This document shows, one piece after another, positions 28,408-36,462 of a stretch of DNA of 64,000 nucleotides (the first letter of the stretch is position 1; every line of letters begins with the position of its first letter). A model generated the notes under the pieces. It saw nothing but the letters and a program-made list of their open reading frames with translations. It had not been told where the DNA came from and searched no databases. The position numbers and the translations under genes were made by a program. This stretch comes from Bacteroidaceae bacterium. GTDB taxonomy: Bacteria > Bacteroidota > Bacteroidia > Bacteroidales > Bacteroidaceae. The DNA is taken from assembly GCA_024401215.1 (NCBI GenBank), contig JAKSLL010000004.1:33362-97361 (forward strand), read 5' to 3'.

Positions 28408-28504
28408 TTGTCGGGCTGCAATAACTGCTGTATGCTGTGGATTGTCAACGGTAATGTGGTTGATAGCCAGAGGGTAATGCGTTAAGAATGTGGTTGTAAT
28501 GTAG

Positions 28505-28614
28505 TCGTTTACAATAAAAAAACAGCGGGGTGTTCACACATCCCGCTGTAATTTGTTAATTCAATTTCAAAATCAACGAATAGGTCTAACTCTGAAAAAA
28601 TTACTTTATTTACT
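28505..28614 (-). ncRNA. candidate ~100-nt small RNA
   Basis: On the minus strand, TTG, 20 nt, then TAACTTTG (28621-28628) predict a start near 28614. The predicted RNA ends at the hairpin ACAGCGGG/CCCGCTGT followed by TTTTTTTATTG (28512-28521). The T-run lies only on the minus-strand side. There is no ATG-initiated ORF of note inside. An alternative is that the hairpin is simply the aroE terminator, 172 nt past its stop. Confidence 0.45.
28522..28549 (-). terminator. Rho-independent terminator (minus strand)
   Basis: Eight-bp GC-rich stem, loop, then a T-rich tail on the minus strand only. Confidence 0.8.
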
Positions 28615-28620
28615 TGATTG

Positions 28621-28651
28621 CAAAGTTACAATTTTACTGTTTAATAAACAA
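28621..28651 (-). promoter_or_regulatory. promoter of the candidate small RNA
   Basis: TAACTTTG at 28621-28628 with TTG about 20 nt upstream on the minus strand; both elements are near consensus. Confidence 0.5.
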
Positions 28652-28720
28652 GAAAAGTGTGATTTTTCTTGTTCTTTTCCTCGTTAAACTACTTTTTAAA
28701 TAGAAAATCTCGTTTACGAG

Positions 28721-29470
28721 TTATTTTGAATGCCAGAATTCCCACGAAGCAAGAGCTTGAAGAATAAGCATTTCTAATCCGTTTTTCACTATTGCACCCT
28801 GTGCTGCTCCTTTTTTCATGAAAAGTGTCTCGTCAGGGTTATATACAAGGTCATAGAGCAGATGCTTGCCTGTAAGATGCTCATAAGGTATGTTCGGACA
28901 TTCTTCTGTGTGTGGGAACATTCCGCAAGGCGTGCAGTTTACGATGATATTATATTCTGACAGCACATCCTTTGTTATAGCATCGTAAGTCACAGTTCCT
29001 TCACGCTGGAAGCGTGACACGAATGTGGTCTCTATGCCAAGTTTCTGTGTGAGCCCGTAATGGATGGCTTTTGATGCTCCTCCTGTTCCCAGTATCAAAG
29101 CCTTCTTGTGATATGATTTCACGAGAGGCTCTATGCTGCGCACAAATCCGATAACATCGCTGTTATAGCCGATGAGCTTAGGATTCTCTTTGTCTGCATC
29201 TTCAACCTTGACAACATTTACTGCACCTATGGCGCGCGCTTCTGGACTTACCTCATCGAGATAGTCCATCACTTTCTGCTTATAGGGGATGGTGACATTC
29301 AAGCCTTTCAATTCGGGGTTCTTGGCGATGATGTCAGGGAACGCCTCTATTGAAGGTATTTCGAAATTGTAATATTGGGCATCGATTTTTTCTGCTTCAA
29401 ACTTGTCGTTGAAGAAGTTACGAGAGAATGAGTGGCCAAGTGGATAGCCAACGAGTCCATATTTGTCCAT
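28721..29470 (-). CDS. aroE: shikimate dehydrogenase
   Basis: 249 aa from the ATG at 29470 (MDKYGLVGYPLGHSFS); the extension to 29512 is leader. It reduces 3-dehydroshikimate with NADPH in aromatic amino acid synthesis. YPLGHSFSRNFF binds substrate, GLNVTIPYKQKVMDYLDEV holds the catalytic Lys, ALILGTGGASKAIHYGL is the nucleotide-binding loop, and NCTPCGMFP is typical. Last gene of the phoH-purC-ubiE-aroE run. Confidence 0.95.
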   Translation of the reverse strand: MDKYGLVGYPLGHSFSRNFFNDKFEAEKIDAQYYNFEIPSIEAFPDIIAKNPELKGLNVTIPYKQKVMDYLDEVSPEARAIGAVNVVKVEDADKENPKLIGYNSDVIGFVRSIEPLVKSYHKKALILGTGGASKAIHYGLTQKLGIETTFVSRFQREGTVTYDAITKDVLSEYNIIVNCTPCGMFPHTEECPNIPYEHLTGKHLLYDLVYNPDETLFMKKGAAQGAIVKNGLEMLILQALASWEFWHSK

Positions 29471-29482
29471 AAGTGAACCCTT

Positions 29483-29523
29483 CTTAACCTCCTGCATGCG
29501 GAGGGACACCATTCGGGGCGTGT
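29483..29523. repeat. family 3 palindromic element between ubiE and aroE
   Basis: TTAACCTCCTGCATGCGGAG followed by GGACACCATTCGGGGCGTG; same layout as 15781-15826. Confidence 0.7.
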
Positions 29524-29570
29524 GTCAAGTTAATAAAAAGAAATAAATAAAGTTGTAAATATGTGCTATG

Positions 29571-30311
29571 CTATTTTTCTGCGGTGTACAATATGCACAT
29601 TCCAAAGATGAGGCGTTTGAATTTTGCGTTTCTGAAGCCTGCTTTGCTGATGATGTCTCTCATCTTTTCCGCCTGTGGCACAGCATCCATGGTCTCGGGC
29701 AGATAAGAGTAGGCTGTAGCGTCTTTAGAGAGCAATTTGCCAAATGTTGGCATTATAACCTTTTTATAGACATAAAACAGCTGCTTCATTGGAAAAGACA
29801 CAGGGGTGCATAAGTCAACAACCGAAAGATGGCCGCCATCGTTAAGCACTCTGTGCATCTCTCTCAGGCATTCGTCAAGATTCTGGAAGTTGCGCAAAGC
29901 GAAGGCGGAGATGACAGCGTCAAAGCTGTTGTCAGCGAATGACATCTTCGAACAGTCTTCGTATTGAAACTTTATCTTGTCGTCAAGATGCAGCTTTTTC
30001 ACCTTCTCCTCACCGATTGCCATCATGCCTCGTGAGATGTCGCATCCGATGATTTGTTGACAGTGGAGTTTCTGTTGAGCAAGTATAGCGAAATCACCTG
30101 TACCTGTGGCGATGTCGAGCACGTTGTCTGTTCTTTCTCTGTTTTCTAATAGAAAATTGATGGCTTTCTTTCGCCACACCTTGTCGATGCCAAATGATAG
30201 AGAATGATTCAGAAGGTCGTAAGAGTGAGCAATGTTGTCGAACATCTGTTCTACCTGCTCACGCTTGCTACCTTCTGAATCATAAGGTTTTATCTGTTCT
30301 TGCTTGTACAT
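29571..30311 (-). CDS. ubiE: demethylmenaquinone methyltransferase
   Basis: 246 aa. It methylates demethylmenaquinone to menaquinone with SAM. VLDIATGTGDFAILA is the SAM-binding motif I, YEDCSKMSFADNSFDAVISA and FALRNFQNLDECLREMHRVL are UbiE-specific, and AHSYDLLNHSLSFGIDKVWR is the N-terminal signature. In an anaerobic Bacteroidales the quinone is menaquinone, so menG is an equivalent name. Starts 3 nt after purC's stop. Confidence 0.95.
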   Translation of the reverse strand: MYKQEQIKPYDSEGSKREQVEQMFDNIAHSYDLLNHSLSFGIDKVWRKKAINFLLENRERTDNVLDIATGTGDFAILAQQKLHCQQIIGCDISRGMMAIGEEKVKKLHLDDKIKFQYEDCSKMSFADNSFDAVISAFALRNFQNLDECLREMHRVLNDGGHLSVVDLCTPVSFPMKQLFYVYKKVIMPTFGKLLSKDATAYSYLPETMDAVPQAEKMRDIISKAGFRNAKFKRLIFGMCILYTAEK

Positions 30312-30314
30312 CCT

Positions 30315-31262
30315 TTATCTGTTGGCAAGCCACTCGTTTACTCGCTTTTCAATGCGTGCAGAGAGATCGTCGCAGATGTCTGACTTGTCGAACTTCTCGC
30401 CGATGATGCCCTCGTAGAGCTCGATGTAACGCTCAGAAACTGACTCAGCATATTCGTCAGTTATTTCTGGCATGACCTGACCAGGCTGATTCATGAAGTT
30501 GTGGTCGATGAGCCATTGACGAACGAACTCCTTTGAAAGCTGCTTCTGAGGTTCGCCCTTGGCAAATTTCTCTTCGTAGCCTTCTGCGTAGAAATAGCGT
30601 GAAGAGTCTGGAGTGTGAACCTCGTCGATGAGGTAAACCTTGCCGTTGTGCTTGCCGAACTCATATTTAGTGTCAACAAGGATGAGTCCCTGCTTTGCTG
30701 CTATCTCCTGTCCACGGGCGAAAAGCTTGCGAGTGTAGTCTTCCATCACTTCGTAGTCCTCCTTTGACACGAGACCCTGAGCTATGATTTCCTCCTTAGA
30801 GATGTTAAGGTCGTGACCTTCGTCAGCCTTAGTTGTTGGAGTGATGATTGGCTCTGGGAAACGCTCGTTTTCTCTCATTCCTTCAGGAAGCTTCACGCCG
30901 CAAATTTCACGGCAGCCATTCTTGTAGTCACGCCAAGCAGAACCTGTGAGGATGCCGCGGATAATCATCTCCACTCTGAAACCTTCACACTTCACGCCGA
31001 TTGTCACCTGTGGGTCTGGGCAGGCAAGCTTCCAGTTAGGGCAAATATCTGTTGTAGCATCGAGGAACTTTGCTGCAATCTGGTTGAGCACCTGGCCTTT
31101 GAAAGGGATACCTTTTGGAAGCACTACGTCGAACGCAGAGATGCGGTCGCTGGCAACCATAACCATAATGTCGTCGTTGATGAAATAGCAGTCGCGAGTC
31201 TTACCGCGGTAAACACCTGTCTGTCCAGGGAAATTGTAATCAGTTTTTGTTAATGCAGCCAT
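30315..31262 (-). CDS. purC: SAICAR synthase
   Basis: 315 aa. It joins aspartate to CAIR in purine synthesis. [59 protein letters not shown] and HTPDSSRYF are the conserved blocks. Length fits the Bacteroidetes and yeast-like form rather than the 237-aa E. coli form. Confidence 0.96.
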   Translation of the reverse strand: MAALTKTDYNFPGQTGVYRGKTRDCYFINDDIMVMVASDRISAFDVVLPKGIPFKGQVLNQIAAKFLDATTDICPNWKLACPDPQVTIGVKCEGFRVEMIIRGILTGSAWRDYKNGCREICGVKLPEGMRENERFPEPIITPTTKADEGHDLNISKEEIIAQGLVSKEDYEVMEDYTRKLFARGQEIAAKQGLILVDTKYEFGKHNGKVYLIDEVHTPDSSRYFYAEGYEEKFAKGEPQKQLSKEFVRQWLIDHNFMNQPGQVMPEITDEYAESVSERYIELYEGIIGEKFDKSDICDDLSARIEKRVNEWLANR

Positions 31263-31328
31263 TTTGTTTATGTTTTTATTATTTGTAAAATCTGTTGATG
31301 GTGGATATGCCGCCCGGAGAGAGCGGCA

Positions 31329-32318
31329 TTATTTCTGCTGAGTGTTCTGTTCTTTTTCTGCCTTTCTGATAGCAGCCTGCTCTTTTTCGTATTTGCTGTA
31401 GGCGTTCACTATTCTTGTCACGAGGCGGTGGCGCACGATGTCCTTCTCGTCCATTTCTATGAAAGAGATGCCCTTGACCTCGCTCAGCACTTCTTTTGCT
31501 TCTTTCAGACCGCTCTTCACGCCTCGGGGGAGGTCAATCTGAGTCATGTCGCCTGTTATAATCATCTTTGTGTTCTGTCCCATGCGGGTGAGAAACATCT
31601 TAATCTGCTGGGTTGTGGTGTTCTGCGCCTCGTCAAGGATGACGACAGCGTCATTCAAGGTGCGTCCTCTCATGAAAGCGAGCGGAGCTATTTGGATGAT
31701 ATTCTGCTCCATGTATTCGGAAAGCTTCTGAGCAGGTATCATATCCTGCAATGCGTCATAGAGAGGCTGGAGGTATGGGTCAATCTTGTCTTTCATGTCT
31801 CCAGGGAGGAATCCGAGTTTCTCTCCTGCCTCCACAGCTGGTCGGGAAAGGATAATCTTGCGTATCTCCTTGTTCTTCAAAGCTCGCACAGCAAGAGCGA
31901 TGCTCACATAAGTCTTTCCCGAACCGGCAGGGCCGATAGCGAAAAGCATGTCGTTTGCAAAATATGCCTCAACGAGTTTCTTCTGGTTTTCACTTCTTGC
32001 GGTAATAGGTTTCCCCGTTACGGAATAGCAGATAGAGCCGCTTTCGGCGTTGTCGCCTTGTGGCTGTTCTCCCTTGACAATCTGGAGTATGATTTCTTCG
32101 TTTAGAGCGTTATACTTTGAGCAATGCTGTTGCATCTTCTCAATGTTCTCCTCAAAGGCGCACATCTCCTCTTCATCGCCCATCACCTTGATGATGTTGC
32201 CTCGTGCCACGATGCGCAGCTTTGGGTATAAGGCTTTTATCATCTGGAGGTGAGCATTGTTCACTCCGTAAAATGTAACGAGGTCGATATCCTCTAAAAC
32301 AATATGCTTTTCTATCAT
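31329..32318 (-). CDS. phoH: PhoH-family ATPase
   Basis: 329 aa. An N-terminal KH-like region (DLVTFYGVNNAHLQMIKALY) precedes the PhoH ATPase: FAIGPAGSGKTYVSIALA (Walker A, near 135), ILSRPAVEAGEKLGFLPG and VILDEAQNTTTQQIKMFLTR (Walker B). PhoH proteins are implicated in RNA metabolism, often with YbeY. The promoter box TAACTTTG at 32323-32330 ends only 4 nt before the ATG, so the mRNA may be leaderless. Confidence 0.93.
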   Translation of the reverse strand: MIEKHIVLEDIDLVTFYGVNNAHLQMIKALYPKLRIVARGNIIKVMGDEEEMCAFEENIEKMQQHCSKYNALNEEIILQIVKGEQPQGDNAESGSICYSVTGKPITARSENQKKLVEAYFANDMLFAIGPAGSGKTYVSIALAVRALKNKEIRKIILSRPAVEAGEKLGFLPGDMKDKIDPYLQPLYDALQDMIPAQKLSEYMEQNIIQIAPLAFMRGRTLNDAVVILDEAQNTTTQQIKMFLTRMGQNTKMIITGDMTQIDLPRGVKSGLKEAKEVLSEVKGISFIEMDEKDIVRHRLVTRIVNAYSKYEKEQAAIRKAEKEQNTQQK

Positions 32319-32322
32319 AGTG

Positions 32323-32330
32323 CAAAGTTA
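32323..32330 (-). promoter_or_regulatory. phoH -7 box abutting the start codon
   Basis: Minus strand TAACTTTG, then CACT, then the phoH ATG (32318-32316). Normal start-site spacing would place +1 at or inside the ATG. Confidence 0.5.
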
Positions 32331-32544
32331 ATATTTTTTTCATGAAGAGAAATCATTAAATTCCGAAAACATCATAACAATATTATTAATAATAATAAAA
32401 TTGTCGTATTTGTTCGTTTTGTAGATGCTGTTTGTCAATGAAACAGCTCTTCTGAGTAATTTCTTCTCTTTTCTTGCATGTCAACTGCCCAAAAGCTAAG
32501 TGATGATAAAAATAAGTTGGTAAGTAGGTGTTCATAATTATTTA

Positions 32545-32672
32545 ATACAAGTTTCTTTCTGCGAAAGCGCAAGCGATAACGCAAGCTCCACTCGTTGTGT
32601 AGTTAAAGGGTAGTTAAAGAGAAGTTAAAGGGTAGTTAAAGTGACAAATGTCCGACAAGACAAACGTCCCCT
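32545..32672. repeat. dispersed repeat family 1, copy A
   Basis: Starts ATACAAGTTTC, then GCAAGCTCCACTCGTTGTG, then four 11-bp units of the form (G/T)AGTTAAAGGG, then GTGACAAATGTCCGACA. Related copies lie at 40341-40430, 43062-43110, 47533-47692 and 55595-55779. Confidence 0.75.
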
Positions 32673-32684
32673 GTTTTTGATGTA

Positions 32685-32747
32685 GCGTTACCCCGCAAAG
32701 CAAACTTGCTTTACGAGGTAACGCAATGTTGCTTTGCGGGGTAACGT
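32685..32747. repeat. one inverted and two direct copies of a 19-nt unit: competing hairpins
   Basis: GCGTTACCCCGCAAAGCAA (32685-32703) can pair with either TTGCTTTACGAGGTAACGC (32706-32724) or TTGCTTTGCGGGGTAACGT (32729-32747). The two structures are mutually exclusive. Confidence 0.7.
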
Positions 32748-32981
32748 CACATAACTTTGCGAGGCAGAAAGATGAAGAAATATCCTTCGAACTTCCTTTT
32801 TGTTAAAAGTGTATTTTTAACGCGTCTCTTGTACTTGTTTGTGTTTCAATGTAATACGGAGTATTAATTGTTAAATGTTAAAAATACAAAGTTAATGATG
32901 TGGTATTTGCGCAGTAGGTTTCACCCTTAACTCTTAATTCTTAATTTTCCGAATTTTCTTGTTTCTTTCATCAATTATTCA

Positions 32982-32989
32982 TATCTTTG
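32982..32989 (+). promoter_or_regulatory. -7 box of the transcript leading into the FGE-domain protein
   Basis: TATCTTTG; predicted start near 32996, giving about a 360-nt leader before the ATG at 33358. Confidence 0.5.
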
Positions 32990-33056
32990 CACCTTTTGGG
33001 CAGACCTTGATGTAAGGTTGATGATTTATTGACTGAAAAACATTGAGAATCAGAGT

Positions 33057-33182
<126 letters not shown>

Positions 33183-33193
33183 CTATAACCCTG

Positions 33194-33252
33194 CAAACGT
33201 GCAGAGCCCGCTCGAAGTCGCAATAGTGCTTCGAGCGGGCTCTGCACGTTTG
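33194..33252. terminator. perfect 24-bp hairpin in the leader of the FGE-domain protein
   Basis: Arms 33194-33217 and 33229-33252 are perfectly complementary with an 11-nt loop. No good T-run follows (TAGTTTATG), so attenuation or mRNA stability is as likely as termination. Confidence 0.7.
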
Positions 33253-33357
33253 TAGTTTATGTTATCAGCAGAAAATTAAATCAACAAAAATAATAATCTG
33301 AGCGATAGCGGTAAACGGCATCCAGCTCCCGCATCTCTCACAAAACATCTACTCATT

Positions 33358-35319
33358 ATGAAAAAAACATTCCTCTCGCTTGCCATGCTGCTCAGCACCA
33401 TGGCAGTAAGCGCCCAGAGCGAAGCCTACGTCGGCGACATGAACGACGACGGCGAACTCAACATCAGCGATGTCACCCAGCTTGTCAATACCGTGATAGG
33501 CAAACAGGCACCTCGCAAAGTCAGCCTCGGTGGCGGCGACCCATACGCTGTTGACAACAGCGCAATAGCAGGTACATGGCGCACCACCTCAGGAGAAGTC
33601 CTCACCTTCAACGCCGACGGCACATGTACGATTAACAACACAGCATACACTTTTGAATACATGCCCCAGCTCGGCTTCATCGCCGTCTATGACTCAAACG
33701 GCGAATGCCCTCTCTCATATAACGTGCTGAAGAAGACCAAAGACATGCTCCTGCTCAACACTATGGCTCAGACAGGCGGCAAGTTCTACTACACCTCTGC
33801 CATGTTCGTGACCGCCATCAAGCTGTCAAGCACGAGCGTGAACCTCAACACAGGGCAGACACACCAGCTCACAGCCACCGTGACACCAGCCAATGCCAAA
33901 GTTCCAACCTTGAAGTGGACATCAAGTAGCACAGGCGTAGCCACCGTTGACCAGACAGGACTTGTTACAGCCAAGAAGGGCGGCAAGGCAACCATCACCG
34001 CCACATCTACTGACGGTACAGGTGTGAAGGCAACCTGCACCTTCAACATCACCCAGCTCGTGACATCCGTCACACTCCCATACACCACACTCAACATCGG
34101 CAAGGGCAGCACCTTCACCCTCGATGCTACCGTGTCGCCAACGACAGCCAACAACGATTCCCTTGCATGGACGAGCAGTTCAGCTGCTAATGTCATGTAT
34201 CTTAACAAAAATAAATTCTACGCCATGGCGGCAGGCACATCGACCATCACCGCCGCAGCCACCGACGGCTCAGGCAAGAAGGCAACCTGCAAGGTCACCG
34301 TCCTCTCCGCAGCCCCAACAGGCGTGAGCCTCTCAGCAAAGTCACTCAGCATCAAGCCATCAGAGTCAGCCCAGCTCACCGCCACCGTCACTCCAAGCGG
34401 CGCATCGACAGCAACCGTAATCTGGACAAGCTCCGACCCAAGCATCGCTACTGTTGACAAGACAGGCAAGGTGACAGCCGTAGGCACAGAGGGCAAGGCA
34501 ACCATCACCGCCAAGGTTGTAGGCGATGGTTCGCCAGAGACGAAAGCAGAGGTGACAATTGGTGGCTCAGACAAGACATTCACGGTAAATGGCGTGTCAT
34601 TCACAATGAAGCGAGTTGAGGGCGGCACATTCACAATGGGCGCAACAAGCGAGCAGGTGAACAGCGAATATACGACATATTCAAACGAAAAACCAACACA
34701 CTCCGTCACCCTCTCCGACTACTATATCGGCGAAACTGAAGTGACTCAGGCTCTCTGGAAAGCCGTCATGAATGCAAGCCCTTCATCAAGCTACAGCTGG
34801 AGCAGCAGCTACGGACTTGGTGACAGCTACCCAGCCTATTACATCAGCTATGACGAGTGCAAGACCTTCATCAGTAAGCTCAACAGCCTCACAGGAGCCA
34901 CATTCCGCATGCCAACGGAGGCAGAGTGGGAGTATGCAGCCCGTGGCGGCAAGGAGAGCAAGGGCTATGTGTTCTCGGGAAGCAACAACATTGAAGATGT
35001 TGCGTGGTACACAGTTAATTCTTCGGATAAAGGTTCTTCAAGCCCAGATTATGGAACCCATAAAGTTGCCACCAAGCAGCCAAACGAGCTTGGCATCTAC
35101 GACATGAGTGGCAATGTTTATGAGTGGTGCTCAGACTGGTATGGAGATTACTCTTCAAGTGCCCAGACAAACCCTACTGGTGCTTCTTCTGGGTCTAGCC
35201 GCGTCCGCCGTGGTGGCAGTTGGTACAGCAGTGCCGAGGGCTGCCGTGTGGCATATCGCAGGTACAGCAACCCGTCTGACCACAACGACGGCATCGGCTT
35301 GCGCCTCGCTCTTCAGTAA
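33358..35319 (+). CDS. exported dockerin/Ig-like/FGE-sulfatase-domain protein with candidate hypervariable C-terminus
   Basis: 653 aa. Signal peptide (LLSTMAVSAQ, to residue 20); a dockerin-like calcium loop GDMNDDGELNISDVTQLVN (27-45); a lipocalin-like segment (about 68-150, IAGTWRTTSGEVLTFNADG); three Big_2 Ig-like domains (about 153-400, e.g. VATVDQTGLVTAKKGGKATI); and a formylglycine-generating-enzyme-type (SUMF1/C-lectin) domain (about 415-653, FTMGATSEQVNSEY, IGETEVTQALWKAVM, RMPTEAEWEYAARGG). The end, from RRGGSWYSSAEGCRVAYRRY to IGLRLALQ, has the layout of retroelement variable regions: most variable codons are NNC or NNT. Probably a surface binding protein rather than an enzyme. Leader elements suggest complex regulation. 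Confidence 0.8.
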   Translation: MKKTFLSLAMLLSTMAVSAQSEAYVGDMNDDGELNISDVTQLVNTVIGKQAPRKVSLGGGDPYAVDNSAIAGTWRTTSGEVLTFNADGTCTINNTAYTFEYMPQLGFIAVYDSNGECPLSYNVLKKTKDMLLLNTMAQTGGKFYYTSAMFVTAIKLSSTSVNLNTGQTHQLTATVTPANAKVPTLKWTSSSTGVATVDQTGLVTAKKGGKATITATSTDGTGVKATCTFNITQLVTSVTLPYTTLNIGKGSTFTLDATVSPTTANNDSLAWTSSSAANVMYLNKNKFYAMAAGTSTITAAATDGSGKKATCKVTVLSAAPTGVSLSAKSLSIKPSESAQLTATVTPSGASTATVIWTSSDPSIATVDKTGKVTAVGTEGKATITAKVVGDGSPETKAEVTIGGSDKTFTVNGVSFTMKRVEGGTFTMGATSEQVNSEYTTYSNEKPTHSVTLSDYYIGETEVTQALWKAVMNASPSSSYSWSSSYGLGDSYPAYYISYDECKTFISKLNSLTGATFRMPTEAEWEYAARGGKESKGYVFSGSNNIEDVAWYTVNSSDKGSSSPDYGTHKVATKQPNELGIYDMSGNVYEWCSDWYGDYSSSAQTNPTGASSGSSRVRRGGSWYSSAEGCRVAYRRYSNPSDHNDGIGLRLALQ

Positions 35320-35356
35320 TTCTTTTCTTTAAAAATAAACAAAAAAGTAACTAACC

Positions 35357-35436
35357 CCGCATTTCTTTCACATCCAACCTTGAGTTGCCCCAAATAGAAA
35401 AGGGGCATCAAAAGGGTGGATGGGGAAGAAATGCGG
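35357..35436. terminator. long imperfect hairpin after the FGE-domain gene
   Basis: Arms 35357-35391 and 35402-35436 pair at 28 of 35 positions around the 10-nt loop AAATAGAAAA, starting 37 nt after the stop. Same size and loop length as the hairpin at 10135-10208, although the sequences differ. Confidence 0.7.
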
Positions 35437-35489
35437 AAAAAATGCAATATAAGAAGTTCGTGCTGTCGTCAGCCGACGTAAATGCACAT

Positions 35490-35585
35490 TTTGTACTCTT
35501 GAAACGAGACGAGGTAAGCACCAGATGCTTTGGCTCGTAGAGCATAGATGCTTCGCCTCGCAAAGCATGTACAGGCGAAAGGGCA
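35490..35585. repeat. dispersed repeat family 2, copy 2
   Basis: TTTGTACTCTTGAAACGAGA, CAGATGCTTTGGCTCGTAGA and ATAGATGCTTCGCCTCG; closely matches 12105-12225. Confidence 0.75.
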
Positions 35586-35695
35586 TTGCATTTGGAGAAT
35601 AAAGGGCATAGGAAATTAGGATAGAAGAATAAAGAATGAAGATTTAGCAATGCATTATTTGTCATTGGTAAATCTTCATTCTTCATTCACAGCCA

Positions 35696-35742
35696 TCACT
35701 CCGAATGGCGCCCCCTCCCTCACAGGGAGGGCAGGGGAGGGT
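35696..35742. repeat. family 3 palindromic element (inverted)
   Basis: CACTCCGAATGGCGCC then CCCTCCCTCACAGGGAGGG; the reverse complement has the family layout of the copies in the TonB-like gene. Confidence 0.7.
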
Positions 35743-35745
35743 CTT

Positions 35746-36219
35746 TTACTTCAAATCGTGGTTCATGAGGCGGTAGTTTGCCATCTCCTCGTATTTTGTG
35801 CCTGGGCGGCCGTAATTGGCATAAGGATAAATACTTATGCCGCCACGAGGAGTGAATATGCCTGTCACTTCGATGTACTTAGGATCCATCAGTTTGATGA
35901 GGTCCTTCATTATCTTGTTAACGCAGTCTTCGTGAAAGTCACCATGATTGCGGAAGGAGAAAAGGTACAGCTTTAGCGATTTGCTTTCAACCATTCTTTC
36001 GTCGGGAAGGTAGGAGATGCGAATCTCGGCAAAGTCAGGCTGTCCGGTGATAGGGCAGAGGGATGTGAACTCAGGGCAGTTGAAGCGCACCCAGTAGTCA
36101 TTTTCTGGGTGTTTGTTTGTGAACGATTCAAGCACTTCAGGTGCATAATCCTGCTTGTATTCCGTCTTCTTGCCAAGGGCGTTGAGACCTTCGTTTTCTC
36201 TTTCTTTGTTTGTTGACAT
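35746..36219 (-). CDS. queF: NADPH-dependent 7-cyano-7-deazaguanine reductase
   Basis: 157 aa, the short unimodular form. It reduces preQ0 to preQ1 in queuosine synthesis. [11 protein letters not shown] holds the nucleophilic cysteine, and [20 protein letters not shown] is the QueF motif that binds NADPH and substrate. No other queuosine gene adjoins. It is divergent from the GT2-DUF4922 gene. Confidence 0.95.
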   Translation of the reverse strand: MSTNKERENEGLNALGKKTEYKQDYAPEVLESFTNKHPENDYWVRFNCPEFTSLCPITGQPDFAEIRISYLPDERMVESKSLKLYLFSFRNHGDFHEDCVNKIMKDLIKLMDPKYIEVTGIFTPRGGISIYPYANYGRPGTKYEEMANYRLMNHDLK

Positions 36220-36426
36220 TGTAGATTATGTTTTTTTGTGGGTGGCTGCCGCACGGCATCAGCAAGGCGGAAAAGAAAGTCCGTATGGTCTTTTTTTTAG
36301 CCACTTTCCCCTCCTTGAAAGGGAATCTGCTTGTGGGCGCGACTTTTATGCTGTTATTTTTTGACAAAGATAAATAAAAAACGTCAAAAAGATATTTAAA
36401 GATTTTTTTCTTCGGGCAAATAATTC

Positions 36427-36434
36427 TATCTTTG
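36427..36434 (+). promoter_or_regulatory. -7 box of the GT2-DUF4922 cluster
   Basis: TATCTTTG, 28 nt before the ATG at 36463; no clear -33 box. Confidence 0.55.
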
Positions 36435-36462
36435 CAAATATAATTTATAATATGTGTATTTT

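Larger units (their letters stand above)
28408..28720. other. aroE-helicase intergenic region containing a candidate small RNA
   Basis: No protein gene seen. It carries a minus-strand promoter at 28621-28628 and a Rho-independent terminator at 28522-28549 oriented the same way. Confidence 0.55.
35320..35745. other. intergenic region with hairpin, family 2 repeat and family 3 element
   Basis: No gene seen. It contains a long hairpin (35357-35436), repeat family 2 copy 2 (35490-35585), GAATGAAGATTTA/TAAATCTTCATTC (35635-35647 with 35670-35682), and a family 3 element (35696-35742). Confidence 0.6.
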
